A DNA stretch of 46,043 nucleotides. Origin: Bacteroidota bacterium. Lineage in GTDB: Bacteria; Bacteroidota; Bacteroidia; Chitinophagales; Chitinophagaceae. Positions within the stretch are counted from its first letter, which is position 1. Each line of letters begins with the position of its first letter. The translations under genes and the position numbers were made by a program. The notes under the pieces were generated by a model. It saw only the letters and a list, made by a program, of their open reading frames with translations. It did not search any database and had not been told where the DNA came from. Where the stretch lies: the NCBI GenBank assembly GCA_947476145.1, contig CANJPH010000016.1:1-46043 (forward strand). The letters run 5' to 3'. Positions 24,856 to 33,700 of this stretch are shown here, in pieces.

Positions 24856-26640
24856 TTAAAAGTACACTTCTAGGTTGCAACGTTTTTTAAGTGCAGCCAC
24901 TAAGGGGTATTGCTCAGCGATACGGTCGTATTTTTGTTTGCTATTTAAGCGCATATGCAAGGGAACATCTTCTTGTTCTCCCGCTTCCACTAGGATGTCA
25001 AATTGAATGGTTCTATTTTGAAATAAGTCCCATATTTTTTCTAGCATATTCATTCTTTCCTGCTCCACAAATTTTTGTGCAGTGAGTGCACTCACGGTTA
25101 CCGTGAAATGCCATTCGTCTTCTATTTTTAATTGTGCCACTTTAAAAGTACCTGCCGAAGCGTGCTTGGCATTTGCTTCTAAATAAACGGCATATTCATC
25201 CCAGCACTTTTGTAATAAATCTAAGGTAAGCGGGATAGATTCTTTTATTTCCTGAATATTGTAATCCTTCCCGTATTTCTGTTGTAGCACGGCCAATAAA
25301 TTCTTTTTGGATCCCTCTTCCTTGCTTTCAGTGGGCATTGGCATGGCAGTAGGCTTGTCCTCTGAAATGACAGGGGCTGCTACTTTAGCGGCTGGTTTTG
25401 AAGGGGCTGGGGTTTCGATGACCAATTTAGCTTCCGCATTCACCGAAATATTGCTTAATGGTACAATTTTCTTTAATCGAATAGGGTAGTTTGCGTCAAC
25501 TAGTTTTTTTTTTACTACTTGGTTATCCTCCAAACTTAACTCAATGGCTTGCGCTAAAAAGTTTAATTTAATTATGGCCATTTCCACATGCAATCTTTTA
25601 TTGCGTGCCACTTTGAATTGAATTTCAGCTTCATTTAAAATATTCAAAGCACTTATTAAATAAGGGGTACTCATTTGTTTTGCCGTATTTATATATTGTT
25701 CTCTCCAGCCTTCAATAGATTCTAATAATACTGCGCTAGCTGGGTCCTTACAAACTAATAAGTTTCTAATAAAGCTGGCCAATCCAGATAAGACCATGTC
25801 TCCTTCAAAACCTTTCTGATTAATTTCGTCATATAATAACATAGCACTTGTAAGATCTTGCTTTGTCAAGTATTCCAATAATTTAAAGAAATATTCCTCG
25901 TCTAATATATTTAAATGTTCAAGGGTATTTTTGTAGGTTAATTCGCCATTGGAAAAACTTACAATTTTATCTAAAATACTTAAAGCGTCACGCATACAAC
26001 CCTCGCTTTTTTGAGCAATTAATTGCAATGCGTTTCTTTCTGCCTTAATATGTTCCTTGCCAATGATTTCTTCCAAATGTTCTACTGTATCATTGGAAGT
26101 AATTCTTTTAAAATCAAATATTTGACATCTACTTAAAATAGTAGGTAAGATTTTATGTTTTTCGGTAGTGGCTAAAATAAAAATGGCATGTGCTGGCGGC
26201 TCTTCCAATGTTTTTAAAAATGCATTAAAGGCACTTGCACTTAACATATGTACCTCATCCACAATATACACTTTGTATTTACCTGCTTGTGGTGCAAAAC
26301 GTACCTGGTCCACCAAGGTTCTGATATCATCCACGGAGTTATTACTGGCAGCATCTAATTCATGGATATTTAAACTGGCCCCTTTTTCAAAAGAGGTACA
26401 ACTATCGCATTGGTTGCATGCTTCCCCTTCCTTGGAAATATGAGTACAGTTAATGGTCTTTGCTAAAATACGTGCACAGGTTGTTTTACCCACACCTCTT
26501 GGTCCACAAAACAAAAAGGCATGCGCCAAATGATTGCTTAAAATGGCATTTTTTAAAGTGGTCGTAATATGCGACTGACCCACAACCGTATTAAAGTTTT
26601 GGGGTCTATATTTTCTGGCTGAAACAACAAAATTATCCAT
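24856..26640 (-). CDS. dnaX: DNA polymerase III subunits gamma/tau
   Basis: Clamp-loader ATPase and replisome organiser (594 aa). Domain I has Walker A CGPRGVGKTTCARIL (about residues 44-58). A zinc module with four Cys follows (CTHISKEGEACNQCDSC). Next are Walker B YIVDEVHML and sensor region LPTILSRCQIFDF. Domains II and III extend to about residue 370. Then comes a Pro/Ala/Lys linker and a tau-like C-terminal domain (about 440-594). Codons 376-379 contain ten adenines followed by stops in both other frames, a likely site for making a short gamma form. DnaA-box-like sequences lie before the start. Confidence 0.96.
   Translation of the reverse strand: MDNFVVSARKYRPQNFNTVVGQSHITTTLKNAILSNHLAHAFLFCGPRGVGKTTCARILAKTINCTHISKEGEACNQCDSCTSFEKGASLNIHELDAASNNSVDDIRTLVDQVRFAPQAGKYKVYIVDEVHMLSASAFNAFLKTLEEPPAHAIFILATTEKHKILPTILSRCQIFDFKRITSNDTVEHLEEIIGKEHIKAERNALQLIAQKSEGCMRDALSILDKIVSFSNGELTYKNTLEHLNILDEEYFFKLLEYLTKQDLTSAMLLYDEINQKGFEGDMVLSGLASFIRNLLVCKDPASAVLLESIEGWREQYINTAKQMSTPYLISALNILNEAEIQFKVARNKRLHVEMAIIKLNFLAQAIELSLEDNQVVKKKLVDANYPIRLKKIVPLSNISVNAEAKLVIETPAPSKPAAKVAAPVISEDKPTAMPMPTESKEEGSKKNLLAVLQQKYGKDYNIQEIKESIPLTLDLLQKCWDEYAVYLEANAKHASAGTFKVAQLKIEDEWHFTVTVSALTAQKFVEQERMNMLEKIWDLFQNRTIQFDILVEAGEQEDVPLHMRLNSKQKYDRIAEQYPLVAALKKRCNLEVYF
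25496..25513 (-). other. Predicted frameshift/slippage site in dnaX
   Basis: Reverse strand codons V376-K-K-K-L380 contain ten consecutive A (25513-25504). One extra A, or a -1 ribosomal shift, gives Thr-Ser-stop (TGA at 25498-25496; 381 aa product). One lost A gives Asn-stop (TAG at 25502-25500; 379 aa). Both end just after clamp-loader domain III, where gamma should end. The sequence facts are certain; the event is predicted from the E. coli and Thermus precedents. Confidence 0.7.
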
Positions 26641-26652
26641 AGTAGACGCGCA

Positions 26653-26696
26653 ATATACACATTATCCCCTTAAATTTTAAGGCCGTTTTATACACA
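26653..26696. promoter_or_regulatory. DnaA-box-like sites and palindrome upstream of dnaX
   Basis: TTATACACA (26688-26696) fully matches the DnaA box TTATNCACA. ATATACACA (26653-26661) differs at one base and the adjoining TTATCCCCT (26662-26670) at two. Between them is the palindrome CCTTAAA-t-TTTAAGG (26668-26682). All are within 76 bp before dnaX. Chance matches are possible in AT-rich DNA. Confidence 0.35.
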
Positions 26697-26716
26697 TTTT
26701 TGAAGGATTTTTTCTG

Positions 26717-27901
26717 CTAAGAGGAGACGCCGTATTCCATGATTGGATGACGCTCAAAGGAATGGGCCTTTGGATTAAAAATGAATCGGTAGGTGACCAT
26801 ATGCCTACTTTGCGCACCCCCTAAACTTTTATAAATATTTAGCATTTTGGGGTTCCAATCTGCCGCCCAACCCATTTCGTATTCACTGTATTTTTGAAGG
26901 GATAATAATAACAGTGAACAGGATTGAATTAAGAAACTATCAATACCCAATGCCTGATATTTTGGGACGACGCCAAAAGCCAATCCGGTCAATTGATTAT
27001 TTTGGCCCCTCCATTTCATCCATAATAAATGTAGTTTTTGAAACAGTCCTAATTTTCCATTAAAGTATTTGAAATATTGATTTACATCGGGGATGTTTAT
27101 AAACATCGCAATGGGTTCTTCCTTATAATAAGCAAACCAAATAACCCTTGGGTCCATGATGGGTTCCAGGGTTTTAAATAATTTCATAATTTGCTCAAAA
27201 GTAATGGCCTTTGCTTCGCCATGCTGCGCCCAGGCTGAATTGTAAATGGTAACAAAGTCCTGCGCATAACGTGATAAATGTTTTATTTCTAAATGTCTAG
27301 CCGTATAATCCGGTTTAGATTTAAATTTTTCGTAACGCTCTTTAAAACGAGTAGGCAATTCAGCTAATAAATTATTGCGGTAATAGTATTGATTATAGTA
27401 GTTCTCGAATCCATAATTACTGAAAAGTTTTTCATAATAATCAGGGTTAAAGGACATGCCATACATAGGTTGTCTGTCAAAGCCTTCAATCATAAGTCCC
27501 CACCATTTATCCCTATCTCCAAAATTAATGGGGCCGTCCATGGCTTCCATGCCGTTTTCTGATAACCATTGTTTTGCGGTATCCATTAATACATTGGCAA
27601 CGGCTTGATCGTTGATGCTATCAAAAAATCCAACACAGCCCACGGGATAGGCGGTGCCTTTGTTGATGTAGTTGGTATAATAAAATGCAGCGATGCGTCC
27701 AATGGTCGCGCCATTTTCGGTTTGTATAATCCAACGACGAGCAGCTCCTTCTTTAAACAATTTATTTTTTGAAGGGTCAAATATAGCTTCCACTTCATTG
27801 TCTAATGGACGAATGTAATTTGGATTCTGCGCATTGGCAATGGCATTAAAATCCAAAAACTCCTTTATTAAATGGGGTGCATTAACTGCTAACACTTTCA
27901 T
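26717..27901 (-). CDS. GNAT-like acyltransferase-fold protein, function unknown
   Basis: Cytoplasmic protein of 394 aa that resembles Bacteroidota proteins annotated as GNAT-family acetyltransferases. The N-terminal half includes KEGAARRWIIQTENGATIGR and IAAFYYTNYINKG, and DGPINFGDRDKWWGLMIEGF, a motif typical of this group. The C-terminal half contains LAFGVVPKYQALGIDSFLIQ, which matches the acetyl-CoA-binding turn region of GNAT proteins, and MGWAADWNPKMLNIYKSLGG. The substrate is unknown. It lies between rsmE (9-bp gap) and dnaX on the same strand, so it is probably cotranscribed. Confidence 0.65.
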   Translation of the reverse strand: MKVLAVNAPHLIKEFLDFNAIANAQNPNYIRPLDNEVEAIFDPSKNKLFKEGAARRWIIQTENGATIGRIAAFYYTNYINKGTAYPVGCVGFFDSINDQAVANVLMDTAKQWLSENGMEAMDGPINFGDRDKWWGLMIEGFDRQPMYGMSFNPDYYEKLFSNYGFENYYNQYYYRNNLLAELPTRFKERYEKFKSKPDYTARHLEIKHLSRYAQDFVTIYNSAWAQHGEAKAITFEQIMKLFKTLEPIMDPRVIWFAYYKEEPIAMFINIPDVNQYFKYFNGKLGLFQKLHLLWMKWRGQNNQLTGLAFGVVPKYQALGIDSFLIQSCSLLLLSLQKYSEYEMGWAADWNPKMLNIYKSLGGAQSRHMVTYRFIFNPKAHSFERHPIMEYGVSS

Positions 27902-27910
27902 GGTTACAAG

Positions 27911-28612
27911 TTAGAATTTTTTTAATACACTTAACGCGAAGAGGCCTGCGGTTTCAGTCCTTAATCTTGTTGGACCTAAATCAATGGCTTGATATTGTTG
28001 ATTTAAAGCAGTTTCAATTTCTTTAGGACTAAAGTCGCCCTCGGGTCCAATTAATAAAATACAGTCATCACTTACGGTTACATTTTTAATATTCATTTTT
28101 TCTTGCGGTTCGCAATGTGCTATTAATTTTTGAGAAGCCGTATAGGTTGATAAAAATTGCTCAAATGCAATAGGCGCAGACAAAATAGGCAACCATACTT
28201 GTTGACTTTGTATCATAGCAGACTGTAAAATATTTTGCATCCGCTCTGTTTTGAAGCGTTCGTGAATGGTATGCGCACATACTAAGGGAACAATAGAATG
28301 TATGCCCATTTCAGTGGCTTTTTCCAATAGCCATTCTAGCCTTGTAGCGTTTTTTAAAAGAGCAATACCAAGGGTAATTTTTTGCGTTGTTGGATCCATT
28401 GATTTTTGTGCATCAATTTGAACAGTAGTATTTTTTTTATCTGCGATTTGAATAGTGGCTTCAAACAATTGTCCTATTCCATTGGTTAAATCAATACGAT
28501 CACCGGCCTTCATCCTAAGTACCTGAACGCAATGCTTACTGGTTTCCTCACTCAGTGTGTACACTGAAGGATTGCTTGTTAATTGGGCTTCGTAAAAGTA
28601 AGGAACCGCCAT
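27911..28612 (-). CDS. rsmE: 16S rRNA m3U1498 methyltransferase
   Basis: SPOUT-fold enzyme that methylates N3 of U1498 in 16S rRNA (233 aa). The N-terminal PUA-like domain includes SKHCVQVLRMKAGDRIDLTNG. The knot domain has KNATRLEWLLEKATEMGIHS and the signature LLIGPEGDFSPKEIETA (about residues 185-201). LGPTRLRTETAGLFALSVL closes it and forms the SAM-binding trefoil knot. All family landmarks are in place. It is first in a minus-strand row followed closely by the GNAT-like gene. Confidence 0.95.
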   Translation of the reverse strand: MAVPYFYEAQLTSNPSVYTLSEETSKHCVQVLRMKAGDRIDLTNGIGQLFEATIQIADKKNTTVQIDAQKSMDPTTQKITLGIALLKNATRLEWLLEKATEMGIHSIVPLVCAHTIHERFKTERMQNILQSAMIQSQQVWLPILSAPIAFEQFLSTYTASQKLIAHCEPQEKMNIKNVTVSDDCILLIGPEGDFSPKEIETALNQQYQAIDLGPTRLRTETAGLFALSVLKKF

Positions 28613-28682
28613 GTGCTAATAATTAATCAAACTATTTCTTTTCAATAAAATGCGCGAAAGAACGAAAGTTTACATTTATGAA

Positions 28683-30254
28683 TTAAAATGGACTATCCTC
28701 ATTAATGCCTTCATCAAATTCTCCACCATTCATTTTACTTCCTTGTATAAAGAATCGACCCCCGTCTCCTGGGTCACTTTCATTTAAACTAGAGGTGGAT
28801 TTATAATTGCTTGGAAGTCCTGGAAGGCTTCCTGAATCGCCATCCCATTCTTCGAATCTTTGAATATCTAATCGGGCTCTTAATTTAATCAAATCCAAGG
28901 AGCCGTTTCTGTGCTTCGCAATTCTAATATGCGTTTCACCCTGTGTGCTTTCACCCATTTCATTGCTCATTACCTCGTAATATTCTGGACGGTAAATAAA
29001 CATTACCATATCCGCATCTTGTTCAATGGCACCCGATTCACGTAAGTCACTCAACTGAGGCATCTTACTTTCTTTTCTGGTTTCTACCGCACGACTCAAT
29101 TGAGACAATGCAATGATGGGGATTTGTAATTCTTTTGCCAACGCTTTTAAACTTCGAGAGATATGACTAATCTCTTGTTCACGATTGGAATTCCGATCGC
29201 CAGATCCACTCATTAATTGTAAGTAGTCAATGATGATCATTTTCACCTGATGCTTATTCACCAATCTTCTTGCCTTCGCTCTGAATTCAAAAATATTTAA
29301 TGCCGCTGTGTCATCAATATAGATAGGTGCGGTTTCTAATTTCTTAATACCCTTGCTATGCAATTGTTGATATTCGTAATCTTCCAATTTACCACGGGAT
29401 ATCTTTTCCATTTTAATTTCACTCTCCGCACTTAAAATTCTTTGTACCAATTGAGAAGCACTCATCTCCAAACTAAAAAATCCGACCGCCTGTGGTTTGG
29501 TAGGATGTAATGCAGCATTGCGCGCAAGGTTCAACGCAAAAGCCGTTTTACCAACCGAAGGTCTTGCAGCTAAAATAATTAAATCCGTTGGTTGCCATCC
29601 ATAAGTGATTCTATCTAAAGAAGTAAATCCACTTGGGACACCCGATATTTCATCCTTCTTGGTTCTTAATTCATCAATTCTGTTTACGGCATCCGCTAAT
29701 GCATTTTGAATATCAACGAAATTCTTTTTCAAGTAATTGTTGGTGATATTAAACATCTTGGTTTCACTGTCGTCCAACAAATCAAATACGTCGGTGCTAT
29801 CCTCGTAGGCGTTGGCAATGACTTCGCCACTAATTCTAATGAGTTCTCTTTGAATAAATTTTTGTAAAACAATTCTTGCGTGTGCGTCAATGTTAGCAGT
29901 GGATACCACTACATTGGTTAGCTTAGAAATATAATAAGCACCTCCCACTAAATCCAATTGCTCACGCTTTTTTAAGGCTTCCACCACGGTTAACATATCA
30001 ATGGGTTGATTCTCCATTTGCAAACCCTGCATGGCCTGAAAAATCATTTGATGCGCATCGCTATAAAAACATTCAGGTTTTAAAATTTCTGTTACCGTAT
30101 CAAACGCACTTTTTTCCAATAAGATGCCTCCTAAAACAGCTTCTTCTAATTCTTTTGCTTGAGGAGGTATTTTACCATACATCATAGCACTGATTTCTAC
30201 ATTTGCGCTTTTTTTTCTGGTCTTACTGTTGGTATTGATATTTGGAATGGCCAT
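28683..30254 (-). CDS. dnaB: Replicative DNA helicase
   Basis: Hexameric helicase that opens the replication fork (523 aa). The N-terminal scaffold domain begins about residue 30 (PPQAKELEEAVLGGILLEKS). The RecA-like motor domain has Walker A LAARPSVGKTAFALNLARNA (about residue 225-244), FFSLEMSASQLVQRI, Walker B MIIIDYLQLM and the arginine-finger region LSQLSRAVETRKES. The C-terminal tail is Gly/Ser/Asp-rich and ends DEGINEDSPF, common in this phylum. It is divergent from pheT; the shared 215-bp gap carries DnaA-box-like sites. No intein is present. Confidence 0.96.
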   Translation of the reverse strand: MAIPNINTNSKTRKKSANVEISAMMYGKIPPQAKELEEAVLGGILLEKSAFDTVTEILKPECFYSDAHQMIFQAMQGLQMENQPIDMLTVVEALKKREQLDLVGGAYYISKLTNVVVSTANIDAHARIVLQKFIQRELIRISGEVIANAYEDSTDVFDLLDDSETKMFNITNNYLKKNFVDIQNALADAVNRIDELRTKKDEISGVPSGFTSLDRITYGWQPTDLIILAARPSVGKTAFALNLARNAALHPTKPQAVGFFSLEMSASQLVQRILSAESEIKMEKISRGKLEDYEYQQLHSKGIKKLETAPIYIDDTAALNIFEFRAKARRLVNKHQVKMIIIDYLQLMSGSGDRNSNREQEISHISRSLKALAKELQIPIIALSQLSRAVETRKESKMPQLSDLRESGAIEQDADMVMFIYRPEYYEVMSNEMGESTQGETHIRIAKHRNGSLDLIKLRARLDIQRFEEWDGDSGSLPGLPSNYKSTSSLNESDPGDGGRFFIQGSKMNGGEFDEGINEDSPF

Positions 30255-30325
30255 AAAATACTAGATTTTCTTACTACGAAAATCAGTTCTAAAAAGGAGA
30301 TGAAGAAATTTATTTTCAATTTTGA

Positions 30326-30409
30326 ATATCCACAAATGTTCAAACGGGCTATGCACCTATTTTTGAGGTTATGCACCTGTTTTACACCCCAAAAATGAGG
30401 TTATTCACT
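30326..30409. promoter_or_regulatory. Cluster of DnaA-box-like sequences in the dnaB-pheT gap
   Basis: Four sites resemble TTATNCACA on the plus strand: ATATCCACA (30326-30334, one mismatch), CTATGCACC (30349-30357, two), TTATGCACC (30369-30377, one) and TTATTCACT (30401-30409, one). The last two share the longer context GAGGTTATnCAC. The direct repeats suggest a multi-site regulator, perhaps DnaA acting on dnaB. A full origin is not claimed. Confidence 0.4.
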
Positions 30410-30438
30410 TTAGCCTCTATCAGGCCCGAAAAATTGCT

Positions 30439-30446
30439 TATTTTTG
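30439..30446 (+). promoter_or_regulatory. Promoter -7 element (TATTTTTG) of pheT
   Basis: Exact TAnnTTTG match 23 bp before the pheT ATG, giving a leader of about 18 bases. No TTG at the usual upstream distance. No T-box or attenuator was seen. Confidence 0.55.
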
Positions 30447-30469
30447 AAGCTATACTTTAAAGTGCGAAT

Positions 30470-32881
30470 ATGACCATTAGTTACAACTGGCTGAGTGAAT
30501 ATTTACCTAAAACCGTTAGCCCGGAACAATTATCTACCATCTTAACTTCTATTGGATTAGAAGTAGAATCCTTGGAGAAAATTGAGAATTTCAAAGGGGG
30601 CCTTGCTGGTTTGGTGGTTGGAGAAGTGGTGGAATTAAGCCAACATCCTAATGCGGATAAATTAAAACTAACCAAGGTAAACACGGGGGGTGAACGTTTA
30701 TTGAATATTGTTTGCGGCGCAAGTAATGTGGCATTGGGACAAAAGGTAGTGGTGGCTACCATTGGAACGACTATCTATCCAAAATCTGCGGAAGCGGGCA
30801 TTACCATGAAATTGGCTAAGATCAGAGGAGAGGAAAGTGAGGGGATGATTTGTGCGGAAGATGAAATTGGCGTAAGTGATGATCATGGTGGCATTATTGT
30901 TTTAGATGCAAGTATTCAACTGGGCACTCCAGTGGCTGAACTATACGAATATTATCAGGACTGGGTGTATGAAATAGGCCTTACTCCAAATAGAATGGAC
31001 GCCATGAGTCATTATGGTGTGGCAAAAGATGTGTGCGCCTATTTGTCTTATCACGAGGCACCGACAATGGCTAAGAGCCCACTCACTAAAAAGAGCGTTA
31101 AAGACAATTCCGTAAAGCCATTCAAAGTAATTATTGAAGACGCTAATGCATGTGCACGTTATAGTGGATTGGTCATTGAAGGCGTGTCTGTTTCCGCATC
31201 TCCCAATTGGTTAAAAAATCGATTACAAGCTATTGGAGTAAGAAGCATTAACAATATTGTAGACATTACGAATTATATTTTGCATGAAACAGGGCAACCC
31301 TTGCATGCATTTGATGCAGCTCAAATAAAAGACGCAACGGTAGTGGTTAAAAAATATCCAGCAGGTACTTTATTTGTGACCCTAGACGGAACAGAAAGAA
31401 AGTTAGCAGCGAATGATTTAATGATTGCTGATAGCGAAAAACCAATGTGTATTGCGGGTGTTTTTGGCGGTATGAAAAGTGGCGTTTCGGAAAGTACAAC
31501 TTCTATTTTTTTAGAAAGTGCTTGGTTTGAGAATATTCATGTGCGTAAAACATCTTTACATCATGGCCTTAGAACCGATGCTGCCACTCGTTTTGAGAAG
31601 GGGGTAGATATCGCAGGTACGGTGAATGTTTTAGAGCGCGCGGCGCAATTGATACAGGAAATAGCAGGAGGTAAATGCAGCGAAGTAGTGGATGTGTATC
31701 CGAATCCTGCGACTAAAAAAACAGTGAAGTTGACCTATGCTTATTTAAAAAAATTAAGTGGTAAAAACTATCCAGCCGATAAAGTAAAAATTATTTTAAC
31801 CAGTTTAGGTTTTGAAGTGATCAATGAAAATGCGGATTGTATTGAAGTAACAGTGCCTTATCATAAACCTGACATTAGCATACCGGCCGACTTAGTGGAA
31901 GAAGTATTGCGCATAGATGGTTTGGATAATATTGAAATACCAAGCGCTATTACCATGAGTCCTTCTATTGATCCCTTGGAACAAAAAGAAAAATTCAAAG
32001 AGAAAATTGCTAATTATTTAGTGGGCCGTGGCTTCACCGAAATCTTAACCAATTCCATTACCAATAGTGCTTATTTTTCGGAGGAGACTTTGTCGACAGC
32101 TGTAAAAATGCTTAACAATTTAACTGCGGAATTGGATGTGATGCGACCAAGTATGTTAGAAACAGGATTAGAGACCATAGCGTATAATTTAAACAGACAA
32201 AATAATTCTATTTCGTTTTTTGAAATTGGAAAAGTATATGGCAAGTCCAATGCAGGAAAATATTTCGAATCCGAACAGTTGGCTATTTATCTTTCTGGAA
32301 AACAATTAGCAGATGGTTGGAGAACCAAAGGTGCCGACCAGGATTATTTTGTGGCGAAAGGGATAGCTGTTGCTTTACTAGTATTATTAGGTATTACAGG
32401 TGTACAAGAAAAAACAACCGCTAATGGAATGACCGAATACCTTTGGAATAAAAAAACCATTGGACATTTAGAAGTGATGGGGACTAAAAAGCTACAAGCC
32501 TTTGGTATCAAGCAAGGGGTTCATTATATTCAATTTGACTTAGCCGCTATTTTAAGTGCATATCAAAGCAAGCAAGTAGTGTATAAAGAGGTTTCAAAAT
32601 ATCCGTCTATAGAAAGAGACTTGGCATTAGTGATTGACAAAGCAACGCCATTTGCTGCTATTGAATCCAGTATCGCAGAAGCTAAAGTAGGCGCCTTGTC
32701 TTCGACGCGTGTTTTTGATATTTTTGAAAGTGATAAATTGGGGGAAGGGAAAAAATCGGTGGCCATACATTTCGTTTTCAATGCGCCCGATAAAACTTTA
32801 ACCGATGTGGAGATTGATGCCATGATGAAAAAGCTGATTCAGTTATTTGAAAAAAATATTCAAGCTGAAATTAGAAAATAA
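30470..32881 (+). CDS. pheT: Phenylalanine-tRNA ligase beta subunit
   Basis: Beta chain of the alpha2-beta2 enzyme that charges tRNA-Phe (803 aa, full bacterial length). The N-terminal tRNA-binding domain reads VVGEVVELSQHPNADKLKLT (about residues 48-67). B3/B4 editing-domain text includes NNIVDITNYILHETGQPLHAFD. B5 is near LVEEVLRIDGLDNIEIP, and the anticodon-binding FDX-ACB domain ends it (KYPSIERDLALVIDKATPFA). pheS is not in the window. The next gene, a small coiled-coil protein, starts 35 bp later, so pheT heads a pheT-coil-zapA row. Confidence 0.96.
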   Translation: MTISYNWLSEYLPKTVSPEQLSTILTSIGLEVESLEKIENFKGGLAGLVVGEVVELSQHPNADKLKLTKVNTGGERLLNIVCGASNVALGQKVVVATIGTTIYPKSAEAGITMKLAKIRGEESEGMICAEDEIGVSDDHGGIIVLDASIQLGTPVAELYEYYQDWVYEIGLTPNRMDAMSHYGVAKDVCAYLSYHEAPTMAKSPLTKKSVKDNSVKPFKVIIEDANACARYSGLVIEGVSVSASPNWLKNRLQAIGVRSINNIVDITNYILHETGQPLHAFDAAQIKDATVVVKKYPAGTLFVTLDGTERKLAANDLMIADSEKPMCIAGVFGGMKSGVSESTTSIFLESAWFENIHVRKTSLHHGLRTDAATRFEKGVDIAGTVNVLERAAQLIQEIAGGKCSEVVDVYPNPATKKTVKLTYAYLKKLSGKNYPADKVKIILTSLGFEVINENADCIEVTVPYHKPDISIPADLVEEVLRIDGLDNIEIPSAITMSPSIDPLEQKEKFKEKIANYLVGRGFTEILTNSITNSAYFSEETLSTAVKMLNNLTAELDVMRPSMLETGLETIAYNLNRQNNSISFFEIGKVYGKSNAGKYFESEQLAIYLSGKQLADGWRTKGADQDYFVAKGIAVALLVLLGITGVQEKTTANGMTEYLWNKKTIGHLEVMGTKKLQAFGIKQGVHYIQFDLAAILSAYQSKQVVYKEVSKYPSIERDLALVIDKATPFAAIESSIAEAKVGALSSTRVFDIFESDKLGEGKKSVAIHFVFNAPDKTLTDVEIDAMMKKLIQLFEKNIQAEIRK

Positions 32882-32916
32882 CTATATTCAATTATCAATT
32901 CAAATAAGTAGCGAAC

Positions 32917-33207
32917 ATGGGTGATTTACATACTTCAATTGCCAACCTTCAAGAAAAGCTTTCCGCTTTATTAAAGAAGTATGCGCAGTTGGAAAAAGAA
33001 AATCACCAATTAAAAGCATCCATTGAACAACAAAATGGGGCACAGCAACAATTGGAGGGTAAACTCAAAGAGACTCAGGCTCAATTAACGGCGGCCATGA
33101 TGCAGCAGGGTGCTTCCATGGATCCAGCTCAAAAGGCCAAACTTGTCAAGCAAATTGATCAGTATATAAAGGAAATTGATCATAGCATAAGTAATTTGAA
33201 TCCCTAA
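32917..33207 (+). CDS. Small coiled-coil protein next to zapA (ZapB-like in form)
   Basis: A 96-residue protein predicted to be almost all helix. Residues 8-60 carry heptads (LQEKLSALLKKYAQLEKENH continuing to the Gln-rich QQNGAQQQLEGKLKETQAQL). A short Met/Gln loop follows, then a second helix ending IDHSISNLNP. It has no signal peptide or membrane helix. I do not recognise a named family. Position between pheT and zapA, 36 bp before zapA, suggests a division-linked function like the coiled-coil ZapB of E. coli. That is a guess from size, form and neighbour, not homology. Confidence 0.75.
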   Translation: MGDLHTSIANLQEKLSALLKKYAQLEKENHQLKASIEQQNGAQQQLEGKLKETQAQLTAAMMQQGASMDPAQKAKLVKQIDQYIKEIDHSISNLNP

Positions 33208-33243
33208 ACTGAATGCATCGAATTTTACATTTAATCATCCGCC

Positions 33244-33567
33244 ATGTCATCTGAACTAAATAACGAATCTACTCCCAACGAAATGATCCCGGTTAATATT
33301 ACCATCGCCGATCGTAACTACAGGGTTAGGATTGCGCCTAAGGATGAGGAGGCGGTTCGCAAAACAGCTGCCCTGATTAACCAGAAAATGGTAGAATTTA
33401 AGAACTTGTATGCCGGAAAGGATAGTCAGGATTATATTTCAATGGTACTTTTATGGTTCACCACCGAGCAGCAGTCCAATGGGCAGAACCTTTATGAGCT
33501 AGAAAGCCTTCAAAATCAGATTGATAGCCTTAGTGCTAGTATCGAAAAAGTGGTTTCAGGGACTTAA
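33244..33567 (+). CDS. zapA: Cell division protein ZapA
   Basis: Cytoplasmic protein that cross-links FtsZ filaments at mid-cell (107 aa). The N-terminal ZapA head reads MIPVNITIADRNYRVRIAPK with DEEAVRKTAALINQKMVEFK after it. The C-terminal helix (LYELESLQNQIDSLSASIEK) would form the coiled-coil dimer. Length and pattern fit the family. It follows the small coiled-coil gene and precedes rny after a 210-bp gap. Confidence 0.92.
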   Translation: MSSELNNESTPNEMIPVNITIADRNYRVRIAPKDEEAVRKTAALINQKMVEFKNLYAGKDSQDYISMVLLWFTTEQQSNGQNLYELESLQNQIDSLSASIEKVVSGT

Positions 33568-33613
33568 TTGACAGATCCTCAACCATTTTCCTTAAAACTT
33601 TCCATTAATTCTT

Positions 33614-33621
33614 TATCTTCG
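33614..33621 (+). promoter_or_regulatory. Possible -7 element (TATCTTCG) in the zapA-rny gap
   Basis: One base off TAnnTTTG. It could start an rny transcript with a leader of about 150 bases or a separate small RNA. No TTG at the usual spacing. Confidence 0.3.
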
Positions 33622-33700
33622 TAACTGAACCTTTGACGAATTATATTTAATCGTAATGGATTGTCTTGCAGTATAGTATATTAACGAAGCGGCTTAGATG

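Noticed and set aside
29500..29600. Intein or insertion in dnaB
   Set aside because: The Walker A region is continuous and the protein has normal length.
30255..30469. Chromosomal origin of replication
   Set aside because: The DnaA-box-like sites are degenerate, no dnaA gene or unwinding element was recognised, and strand skew cannot be computed by eye.
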